Source of the DNA: an uncultured Bacilli bacterium
GTDB taxonomy: Bacteria > Bacillota_I > Bacilli_A > RF39 > UBA660
NCBI GenBank assembly: GCA_934148015.1
Contig: CAKPCU010000018.1
Location: 1 to 6,259 of the forward strand
Direction of reading: 5' to 3'
DNA: 6,259 bases
Shown one piece after another: positions 1 through 4,516 of the stretch. Under the pieces are notes generated by a model. That model ran no database searches and was not told the origin of the DNA. It saw only the letters and a list, made by a program, of their open reading frames with translations. The position numbers and the translations under genes are program-made. Position 1 is the stretch's first letter. Every line of letters starts with the position of its first letter.

Positions 1-37
1 TAATGTAAATACCTGCTATTTTATTTTCTTCATTCAT
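1..37 (-). CDS. Probable large serine recombinase, N-terminal 12 codons only (cut by window edge)
   Basis: Only the start is visible: ATG at 37-35 followed by 11 further codons reading MNEENKIAGIYI, then the window ends. The stretch IAGIYI matches the first beta strand of resolvase/invertase-type serine recombinases, whose sequence normally continues R-V-S-T with the nucleophilic serine; that serine would lie just outside the window. An AAAGGAG ribosome binding site sits at 50-56, 12 bases before the ATG, which is a slightly long spacing. The gene is directly preceded by the four-copy direct repeat at 53-257. Large serine recombinases integrate, excise or invert mobile DNA. Seen: start codon, ribosome binding site and 12 residues. 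Inferred: family and function. With so few residues another protein beginning with a similar beta strand is possible. Confidence 0.5.
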   Translation of the reverse strand, partial: MNEENKIAGIYI

Positions 38-52
38 ATTTTTAAATATCTC

Positions 53-257
53 CTTTCATATGTTTGGCACTTTAAACGTAAAAAGTAAAGTATAAAATTT
101 AAAATTATTAAGATACTTTTCATATGTTTGGCACTTTAAATCGATTTTTGCAACCTAAAAATTATATCTTTCACTTGTTTGGCACTTTAAACTTGAAAAG
201 TGTAGTCTAAAATCTAAATATTTTTAAAAACATCTCTCTTTTGTTTAGCACTTTAAA
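53..257 (-). repeat. Four direct copies of a 24-bp repeat upstream of the recombinase start
   Basis: Read on the minus strand, the unit starts TTTAAAGTGCCAAACA and ends in roughly TATGAAAG. Copies lie at 53-76, 117-140, 168-191 and 234-257, all in the same orientation, with start-to-start distances of 64, 51 and 66 bases. The first two differ only in the last base. The third differs in two internal bases. The copy farthest from the recombinase is the most diverged, with GTGCTAAAC instead of GTGCCAAAC. In copies one and three the core carries weak dyad symmetry (GTTT-8-AAAC). The intervening sequences are AT-rich and not conserved. The proximal copy overlaps the recombinase ribosome binding site (50-56). 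A protein-binding operator array or recombinase recognition sites are the simplest readings. Confidence 0.85.
89..94 (-). promoter_or_regulatory. Weak -10 candidate for the recombinase gene
   Basis: TATACT on the minus strand lies 12 bases before the proximal repeat copy and would start transcription near position 82, placing that copy inside the 5' untranslated region. No good -35 hexamer is found 16-18 bases upstream. Similar hexamers precede two other copies (TATACT at 271-276 and TACACT near 200), so the association of a -10-like element with the repeat may be real, but AT-rich sequence makes chance matches common. Confidence 0.25.
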
Positions 258-282
258 AGTATTTTTGAAAAGTATAATACTT
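257..282 (-). terminator. Weak hairpin after the 90-residue gene
   Basis: On the minus strand AAGTATT and AATACTT (282-276 and 263-257) can form a 7-bp all-AT-rich stem around a 12-base loop, with only about four T residues after it. It lies 12 bases downstream of the stop codon of the 90-residue gene and touches the distal copy of the direct repeat. It is a poor terminator by sequence and may be incidental. Confidence 0.25.
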
Positions 283-294
283 AAAAAAAGATAT

Positions 295-567
295 TTAATG
301 TGTATTTATATAATCTTCTAAATCTTTAAATGATATTTTGCTTTTAAAGGTATTTACATAAACATCATCACATTCATCAAACATTAGGTATTTATTATTC
401 TTAATAACGATGATATGTGGCATAACATAAGCAACATTCGTACTTGTTATATTTTTAATTGAACCATTATTTATAATTGGGGTAGTATTTGTAAATCTAC
501 CAATCATTTCAATTTTTCTCTTTAATTTATCACTTATTTTTAATTCTTTTGTTTCTATACTTAACAT
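295..567 (-). CDS. Unrecognised 90-residue protein
   Basis: I do not recognise this family. The start is the ATG at 567-565 (MLSIETKE...), which has an AAAGGAG site at 577-583 with good spacing; an upstream in-frame TTG at 591 is rejected because it lies in the T-tract of the tRNA terminator. The protein has no signal peptide or membrane segment. It begins with a charged, probably helical stretch (residues 5-22), continues with beta-like alternation including VAYVMPHIIVI and KYLMF, then an acidic DECDD cluster, and ends in a probable helix (SFKDLEDYINTH). It lies between the tRNA operon terminator and the repeat array of the probable recombinase. I see no clear promoter of its own, so expression may depend on read-through of the tRNA terminator. 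It could be a small accessory gene associated with the mobile element, but nothing in the sequence shows a function. Confidence 0.65.
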   Translation of the reverse strand: MLSIETKELKISDKLKRKIEMIGRFTNTTPIINNGSIKNITSTNVAYVMPHIIVIKNNKYLMFDECDDVYVNTFKSKISFKDLEDYINTH

Positions 568-589
568 AAAATCAACTCCTTTAAATAAC

Positions 590-614
590 AAAAAAACTAA
601 CTATTTCTAGTTAG
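590..614 (-). terminator. Rho-independent terminator of the tRNA operon
   Basis: On the minus strand CTAACTA-GAAA-TAGTTAG forms a perfect 7-bp stem capped by a GAAA tetraloop and is followed by seven T residues (596-590). It lies 46 bases after the tRNA-Gly CCA end and closes the Cys-Gly tRNA transcript. The ribosome binding site of the 90-residue gene starts only seven bases after the T-tract. Confidence 0.85.
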
Positions 615-625
615 CATTTATTACT

Positions 626-646
626 CTCAGAAGTAAATTTTCCGAG
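626..646 (-). other. Small hairpin between tRNA-Gly and the terminator
   Basis: CTCGGAA and TTCTGAG on the minus strand can pair as a 7-bp stem with one G-U pair around a 7-base loop. It lies in the tRNA operon trailer with no T-tract, so it is not a terminator. It may assist 3' trailer processing or be a chance structure. Confidence 0.35.
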
Positions 647-659
647 TTTCCTATCAATC

Positions 660-734
660 TGGAGCAAGTGAGGAGAATCGAACTCCCATCTTAGCCTTGG
701 CAAGGCCACATATTAACCATTATACTACACCTGC
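660..734 (-). tRNA. trnG: tRNA-Gly (GCC)
   Basis: Seventy-five bases including the encoded CCA (662-660). The acceptor stem GCAGGTG (734-728) pairs with CACTTGC, including one G-U pair. The anticodon loop TTGCCAA gives anticodon GCC (plus-strand 699-701), reading GGC and GGU codons. The T-loop TTCGATT is normal and the discriminator base is U, as expected for glycine tRNAs of this group. It follows tRNA-Cys after a 7-base spacer in the same transcript. Confidence 0.97.
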
Positions 735-741
735 ATAAAAT

Positions 742-815
742 TGGAGGGCCTAGTCGGATTTGAACCAACGATCAGGGAGTTGCAGTCCCATGCCTTACCA
801 CTTGGCTATAGGCCC
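742..815 (-). tRNA. trnC: tRNA-Cys (GCA)
   Basis: Seventy-four bases with encoded CCA (744-742). The acceptor stem GGGCCTA pairs perfectly with TAGGCCC. The D-arm begins TAGCCAAGTGGTAAGGC, the usual Cys pattern, and the anticodon loop CTGCAAC gives GCA (plus-strand 781-783). The discriminator is U, a known identity element of tRNA-Cys. The outermost anticodon stem pair is a T-T mismatch. It is the first gene of the tRNA operon. Confidence 0.97.
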
Positions 816-827
816 ATGTACCAATAA

Positions 828-857
828 ATTATAACATATAATAAATATAAATATCAA
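828..857 (-). promoter_or_regulatory. Promoter of the tRNA operon
   Basis: TTGATA (857-852), an 18-base spacer and a consensus TATAAT (833-828) on the minus strand. Transcription would start near 821, six bases before the 5' end of tRNA-Cys, a typical short leader for a tRNA operon. Confidence 0.8.
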
Positions 858-900
858 GTAATATCACTTTATTTTATTTAAAATATTATAAATTTAGAAC

Positions 901-929
901 AAAAAAAGAATTTCAAAATAGAAATTCTT
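901..929 (-). terminator. Rho-independent terminator of the thioredoxin-like gene
   Basis: AAGAATTTC-TATTTT-GAAATTCTT on the minus strand is a perfect 9-bp stem followed by a run of T. It begins six bases after the stop codon of the thioredoxin-like gene and lies upstream of the tRNA promoter. Confidence 0.85.
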
Positions 930-935
930 AAAATA

Positions 936-1499
936 TTATTTACCCAAACCATTCTTAGTAAAGAAATTTTTAATAGTAGCTAAATCAGTATAACCACTGT
1001 TAACATCTACTATTTCTCCTTTTTGAACTATTAAAGTAAGTGGTGTACCCCATTCATTTTCTGTATAATAAGATAATGAATTATTGAAAGTTTTCCAATC
1101 ATCTTCAGAAAATTTATCAGTATCAATATAATTAACAACTAAATCTAAATCTCCAGCAGCTTGTTTTAATATCGGAGAAAACTTTTGACAATATGTACAA
1201 GTTGGTCTTGCAACTAATATTATACTTTTTTCATCACTATTTATTATATTTAAATATTCATTTAAAGTAACTTCATTATAATCTTTAGGTGACTTACTAT
1301 CATCTTTTTTAACAAATGATATTCCGATTGCTAAAGCTAATACAGCTAATGCTGCAATTACTATTCCAACTATTTTTAATACCTTCCCTACTATTTTTTC
1401 TTGTTTAGTATATTTTGTTACAACAACTAAAGTAGTTATTGATGCAATAAGTGTTATTAATACCATAACAACAATAGAAATTAATAAACCAGTGTTCAT
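936..1499 (-). CDS. Membrane-anchored thioredoxin-like protein
   Basis: A 187-residue protein with two hydrophobic segments (about 5-27 and 43-63) joined by a lysine-rich loop (K29, K32, K35, K39, K42). By the positive-inside rule that loop is cytoplasmic, placing the C-terminal domain outside the membrane. Residues about 77-187 form a thioredoxin-like domain: a strand (SIILVARP), the redox motif C101-T-Y-C104, a helix after it, the strand VVNYIDTD, and the cis-proline region W-G-T-P153. This suggests reduction, oxidation or isomerisation of thiols in exported proteins; the partner is unknown. The start has GAGAGG at 1506-1511 with a 6-base spacing, and the gene has its own promoter and terminator, so it is monocistronic. 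It also resembles thioredoxin-like accessory proteins of bacteriocin systems in general pattern, but no bacteriocin gene is nearby. Confidence 0.85.
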   Translation of the reverse strand: MNTGLLISIVVMVLITLIASITTLVVVTKYTKQEKIVGKVLKIVGIVIAALAVLALAIGISFVKKDDSKSPKDYNEVTLNEYLNIINSDEKSIILVARPTCTYCQKFSPILKQAAGDLDLVVNYIDTDKFSEDDWKTFNNSLSYYTENEWGTPLTLIVQKGEIVDVNSGYTDLATIKNFFTKNGLGK

Positions 1500-1522
1500 A
1501 AATTACCTCTCTTTCAAGTACA

Positions 1523-1551
1523 ATTATACTACAAAAAAATAAGAATTAAAA
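1523..1551 (-). promoter_or_regulatory. Promoter of the thioredoxin-like gene
   Basis: A consensus TATAAT at 1528-1523 on the minus strand lies 23 bases before the start codon. The -35 position (about 1546-1551, TTTTAA) is poor and overlaps the prs terminator hairpin. The predicted start of transcription is near 1516, just ahead of the ribosome binding site. Confidence 0.6.
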
Positions 1552-1562
1552 TAATAATTCTT
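1533..1562 (-). terminator. Rho-independent terminator of prs
   Basis: AAGAATTA-TTATTT-TAATTCTT on the minus strand forms a perfect 8-bp stem followed by A and seven T residues (1539-1533). It begins 20 bases after the prs stop codon and closes that transcript immediately before the -10 element of the thioredoxin-like gene. Confidence 0.85.
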
Positions 1563-1582
1563 ACGTATTTTGTAATAAAAGC

Positions 1583-2677
1583 TTATTTTTTCTTATCATT
1601 TATAAGTTTTAGGATATCTTCTTTACCATTTAGAAGAGGTGATACTGATTGATGTCTATTTAAAACATTTATTATTTTAGCTAAAAACATAGAACAATCT
1701 ACATCATAAAACCATTTTTTCTTTTTTAATTTAGGATTAATATAAGTTAAATTAGTAGTATATAGCATATCAAAAATCCCTTCTTTATAAGCCTTATCAA
1801 AGTTTTGAAGACCACTAGTAAATAAAGAAAACGTTCCAACTAAATATACTTTTTTAGCACCTCTTTTTTTTAGTTCACTAGCAACTTCTAACATAGAAGA
1901 ACCAGATGCTATCATATCATCAACTACTATTATATTTTTATCTTTAACATCTTTTCCCATATATTCATGTTGAACTATAGGATTTTTACCATTTACTACT
2001 TTTGTTAGATCTCTTCTTTTATAAAACATTCCAACATCAGTATTTAACATATTTGCATAATATATAGCTCTATCCATTGCACCAGTATCAGGACTTACTA
2101 CAAGTAAATTTTCAAAATCAAGAGTTTCTCTTTCAATAAAATCTTTTAATATTGAGTGTGTTGGATAAAAATTTTCAAATGACATACAAGGAATTGCATT
2201 TCTAATATTTGGATCGTGAACATCAAAAGTTATTATAGCATTAACACCTAACCTTTCTAGTTCTTGAACAGCTAATGCGCAATCTAAAGACTCTCTTCCT
2301 TTTCTTCTATGTTGTCTTGATTCATAAAGTAGTGGCATTACAACAGTTATACTGGATGCTTGCCCGCTAATTGCTAATATAACTCTTTTTATATCCATAA
2401 AATGTTCATCTGGTCCCATATGATTTTCATAACCAAACATATCATAAGTCATACTATGATTTCCAACATCAGATATTATATATACATCCTTATTTCTAAT
2501 TGTTTCGCATATTTTTATTTTTCCTTCACCATTATTAAATCTAACCTCTTCTATTGGAACTAAATAACTTTTAGTTTCACCTCTTAAATTCTCTATACTA
2601 TTATTTACTTTGTCTCCAAATTCTTTTATGTTACTCATAACAATAAGTCTTAAATCATCATTTTCAATTATTTGCAT
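1583..2677 (-). CDS. prs: Ribose-phosphate pyrophosphokinase (PRPP synthetase), long variant
   Basis: Transfers pyrophosphate from ATP to ribose 5-phosphate to make PRPP for purine, pyrimidine, NAD and some amino-acid synthesis. The start is ATG 2677 (MQIIENDD), with AGGAGG at 2682-2687; an upstream in-frame TTG at 2710 lies in the terminator hairpin and is rejected. The protein has 364 residues against about 315 in the classical enzyme. Visible family signatures are the ATP-binding region SRQHRRKGRES (120-130, in place of ARQDRK), DVHDP (152-156, in place of DLHAP), SPDTGAMDRA (195-204), the PRPP loop VVDDMIASGSSM (251-262, in place of DDMIDTAGT) and the C-terminal HQSVSPLL. Extra length comes from an insertion near 71-95 and a longer C-terminus. 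This fits a divergent long PRPP synthetase clade found in some Bacillota. It is transcribed behind a possible attenuator. Confidence 0.9.
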   Translation of the reverse strand: MQIIENDDLRLIVMSNIKEFGDKVNNSIENLRGETKSYLVPIEEVRFNNGEGKIKICETIRNKDVYIISDVGNHSMTYDMFGYENHMGPDEHFMDIKRVILAISGQASSITVVMPLLYESRQHRRKGRESLDCALAVQELERLGVNAIITFDVHDPNIRNAIPCMSFENFYPTHSILKDFIERETLDFENLLVVSPDTGAMDRAIYYANMLNTDVGMFYKRRDLTKVVNGKNPIVQHEYMGKDVKDKNIIVVDDMIASGSSMLEVASELKKRGAKKVYLVGTFSLFTSGLQNFDKAYKEGIFDMLYTTNLTYINPKLKKKKWFYDVDCSMFLAKIINVLNRHQSVSPLLNGKEDILKLINDKKK

Positions 2678-2695
2678 ACTTCCTCCTAAAAACAT

Positions 2696-2727
2696 AAAAA
2701 ACCAGCACAAAAATAGTGCTAGTTTTT
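2696..2727 (-). terminator. Terminator hairpin in the prs leader (candidate attenuator)
   Basis: On the minus strand ACTAGCAC-TATTTTT-GTGCTGGT forms an 8-bp stem with one G-T wobble, extendable by flanking A-T pairs, and is followed by a T-tract (2701-2696). It is only eight bases before the prs AGGAGG site, leaving no room for another promoter. Transcripts from the promoter at 2793-2821, and read-through from queH which has no terminator of its own, must pass it to express prs. It therefore acts either as an attenuator or as a leaky terminator. Confidence 0.75.
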
Positions 2728-2772
2728 AAAATTACAATAAGATAAACAGTTGTACTTTACAAAAATAGTCAT
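2719..2772 (-). CDS. Candidate prs leader peptide, 17 codons
   Basis: ATG at 2772-2770 opens a reading frame encoding MTIFVKYNCLSYCNFKN and ending in TAG at 2721-2719. AAGAGG at 2779-2784 stands six bases ahead of the ATG, an ideal spacing, and follows the predicted transcription start by about two bases. The stop codon falls inside the 5' arm of the prs terminator stem, so a ribosome at or near the stop would mask that arm. The codons are rich in U and there is no run of one amino acid. The arrangement resembles the known pyrBI-type attenuators, in which translation close behind RNA polymerase prevents termination. Short frames are frequent by chance in AT-rich DNA, so translation is an inference from the position of the ribosome binding site and stop. 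Confidence 0.4.
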   Translation of the reverse strand: MTIFVKYNCLSYCNFKN

Positions 2773-2792
2773 ACCATACCTCTTACAATATA

Positions 2793-2821
2793 ATTATAAC
2801 AAAAAATCTTTTAATAAGAAA
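2793..2821 (-). promoter_or_regulatory. Promoter of the prs leader (extended -10)
   Basis: TGTTATAAT on the minus strand (2801-2793) is a perfect extended -10 element of the TGnTATAAT form. The -35 position (about 2816-2821, TTTCTT) is poor, as is common with extended -10 promoters. Transcription would start near 2786, giving a leader of about 109 bases before the prs start codon. Confidence 0.65.
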
Positions 2822-2824
2822 CAA

Positions 2825-2836
2825 AAATTGCAATTT
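2825..2836. repeat. 12-bp perfect palindrome upstream of the prs promoter
   Basis: AAATTGCAATTT is identical on both strands and lies about 40-50 bases upstream of the predicted prs transcription start, just beyond the -35 position. The location suits a regulator binding site. A mostly AT palindrome of this length can also arise by chance here. Confidence 0.35.
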
Positions 2837-2873
2837 AACTATATTTTTTATTTATAATATGTATTAATTTATT

Positions 2874-3896
2874 TTATATATCATTTACATTTATAAGATA
2901 TCTTTTAGTGTCATCACTAAGACTACTTTCTAAATATCCGTTATTATTAATTATTGCTTTTTCAAATAAATTATCATTTTTATCACATGTAATTAATATT
3001 TTATTTTTTCTATATTTTTGACTCATTAAAATTATTAATTTAATTATTTCATCTTCATAGTTATTATAAGCTACGTTATAGCTTACATTTCCTCCGTTTT
3101 CAAGAAAGAAATCATTCAAATCTGGTCTAAATTCAATAACACCAAATAACCTATTATCACTTTTTCTTATAATTAAATATGTAATAGTATAAATATAATT
3201 ATCTTTATATTTTTTCTTTAATCTGTTTAAAAAGAGCGTGTCAAAATCATCCTTTTTATCTACATTATAATCTAAGTTCTTATTAATATACTCTATTATC
3301 TCATTTTTAAACATAGTGGATGGTTTAATTAGTTTTATAGAAAATTCTTTTTCTTTATTTTTTATTATTTCATCTATATATCTTTCTTCTTCACTAAAAA
3401 CACAACCACAATATTTTTGTATATAAAGACCAAGTCTTCTTGCCTTTTCATATCCTTTTTTAAAACCAGGTCTAAAATCCTTATATAAAAATTTTATATT
3501 ATATTTTTTTTCTATAATTTTACCTGTTTTTTTTAATAATTCATGATTTTGATAAGGACTTATTAATAGAGTTGTCGAAAAAGCATCAAAACCATGTTCT
3601 TTTGCATAAATAGCAGTTTTTTCTAATCTAGAATAGTAACAATATCCACATCTATTATCTAATTTATCTACTACGTTTTTACAGAACTGTCTTAAGCCAT
3701 AATAATCATCTATTATAAGTGGTATATCTATACTTTTAGTATAATCCTTTAATGCATTTAATCTTTCTTTATACTCTGTATATGGATGTATATTAGGATT
3801 ATACCAATAACTTGTTATATCAATATTATCTTTTTTTAATGTATCTATACAATATACACTACAAGGCGCACAACATGTATGAAGTAATAATTTCAT
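2874..3896 (-). CDS. queH: Epoxyqueuosine reductase QueH fused to a degenerate GNAT-like domain
   Basis: QueH reduces epoxyqueuosine to queuosine at position 34 of tRNAs with GUN anticodons. Residues 1-175 carry the full QueH pattern: HTCCAPCS (6-13), R-C83-G-Y-C86 with the following YSRLEKTA, FSTTLLISPYQNHE (106-119), DFRPGFKKG (140-148), and Y-C163-G-C165 with FSEEERY. These cysteines are the expected iron-sulphur and redox ligands. Typical QueH proteins end soon after this point, but this one has 340 residues. Residues about 190-336 resemble a GNAT acetyltransferase of the COG3981 type: YLIIRKSDNRLFGVIEFRPDLN, GGNVSYNV, KILITCDKNDN, INNNGYLESS and KRYLI. The acetyl-CoA loop that normally reads like RRKGYA is replaced by NNYEDE, so catalysis is doubtful. 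The start has AGAGG seven bases ahead. It follows the upstream gene by 12 bases, in one operon. Confidence 0.9.
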   Translation of the reverse strand: MKLLLHTCCAPCSVYCIDTLKKDNIDITSYWYNPNIHPYTEYKERLNALKDYTKSIDIPLIIDDYYGLRQFCKNVVDKLDNRCGYCYYSRLEKTAIYAKEHGFDAFSTTLLISPYQNHELLKKTGKIIEKKYNIKFLYKDFRPGFKKGYEKARRLGLYIQKYCGCVFSEEERYIDEIIKNKEKEFSIKLIKPSTMFKNEIIEYINKNLDYNVDKKDDFDTLFLNRLKKKYKDNYIYTITYLIIRKSDNRLFGVIEFRPDLNDFFLENGGNVSYNVAYNNYEDEIIKLIILMSQKYRKNKILITCDKNDNLFEKAIINNNGYLESSLSDDTKRYLINVNDI

Positions 3897-3908
3897 ATCT
3901 TTACCTCT

Positions 3909-4451
3909 TTATCTCTTTAATTTACCAATATTTATTTGATTAAGTAAGAATCCATCAGTATCATATACAGGGAGATTTAATTCATATTTATTTAATAATT
4001 TAATAACGTCATGTAAAACATTACTATCTTTTGGAACTATTATACCCAAAAAATATCTTATAGGGATATGTTTTTCCACTATCAATTCAGAATTATCAAA
4101 AGCATTTTTTTTACACCTTAAATCACTTTCAATACATTTATCTATCATGATAGTAACATCATTTAACTTAAAAGATAATTCTCTTATTTTATCTGTTAAA
4201 ATTTTATTCATTAATATATCTAAAGATGGATCAAATAATGAAATATAAGAATCTTTTGTAAATCTTATATTTCCTATTACCCTACCTGTAATATCATAGC
4301 CAAATTTTTTTCTTAATTGTTCTTTTGAATATAATCCACCATTTGTAATAATAGACTCAAGTTTAAATAACGTATTTGGATCATTATCTAATCCTATACC
4401 ATGCGTAAAAACATTTTCATTTAACAATAAATTATATAATTCTTCTTCCAT
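3909..4451 (-). CDS. Unrecognised 180-residue protein, possibly ADP-ribosyltransferase-like fold
   Basis: I do not recognise this protein with certainty. The start is ATG 4451 (MEEELYNL); an in-frame ATG at 4487 is rejected because it lies between the -35 and -10 elements of the gene's own promoter. The ribosome binding site is a weak GGGGAAG. There is no signal peptide or membrane segment. The order of elements, THGIG (16-20), a helix LFKLESIITNGGLYS (28-42), YISLFDPSLD (69-78), then SELIVEKHIPIRYFLGIIVP (121-140), is reminiscent of small ADP-ribosyltransferase-like proteins, where a first-strand His, an 'ILE-nGGL-S' helix and a late E-x-(V/I)-x-x-x-I-P strand recur. His17 and Glu122 would be the candidates to test. 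This is an inference from pattern only. It is the first gene of the operon with queH, 12 bases ahead of it; a link to tRNA modification is possible but not shown. Confidence 0.7.
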   Translation of the reverse strand: MEEELYNLLLNENVFTHGIGLDNDPNTLFKLESIITNGGLYSKEQLRKKFGYDITGRVIGNIRFTKDSYISLFDPSLDILMNKILTDKIRELSFKLNDVTIMIDKCIESDLRCKKNAFDNSELIVEKHIPIRYFLGIIVPKDSNVLHDVIKLLNKYELNLPVYDTDGFLLNQINIGKLKR

Positions 4452-4477
4452 TTCTACTTCCCCACTTTTTCTAAAAT

Positions 4478-4506
4478 ATAATATCATAAATATCTTGTCA
4501 TATCAA
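4478..4506 (-). promoter_or_regulatory. Promoter of the queH operon
   Basis: TTGATA (4506-4501), a 17-base spacer and TATTAT (4483-4478) on the minus strand, with a TGn extension directly before the -10. Transcription would start near 4471, 20 bases before the ATG at 4451. It lies immediately after the stop codon of the ATPase gene, with no recognisable terminator between them. Confidence 0.75.
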
Positions 4507-4516
4507 CATAATTAAA

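Noticed and set aside
61..76. Sigma-54 promoter elements in the repeats (TTTGGCAC on the plus strand)
   Set aside because: The GC-containing -12 element at the required spacing is absent in all four copies, and nothing on the plus strand is there to be transcribed.
34..123. A 29-codon frame on the minus strand starting in the second repeat copy and ending in an ATGA overlap with the recombinase start
   Set aside because: It has no ribosome binding site and its start and middle are made of the repeat itself, so it is probably a chance frame. The ATGA overlap is the only point in its favour.
53..257. CRISPR array
   Set aside because: The repeats are short, partly diverged and separated by gaps of 27-42 bases that are AT-rich and uneven, with only four copies and no cas gene in view.
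2678..2710. Upstream TTG start (2710) for prs
   Set aside because: The extra 11 codons run through the terminator hairpin and the AGGAGG site; the ATG at 2677 has an excellent ribosome binding site.
2678..2798. A known riboswitch class in the prs leader (for example PRPP, purine or T-box)
   Set aside because: The leader is only about 109 bases and I see neither a T-box motif, a ykkC-like core nor a purine-riboswitch three-way junction; the leader frame plus hairpin explains it better.
4452..4487. Upstream ATG start (4487) for the 180-residue gene
   Set aside because: It lies between the -35 and -10 elements of a strong promoter and upstream of the predicted transcription start.
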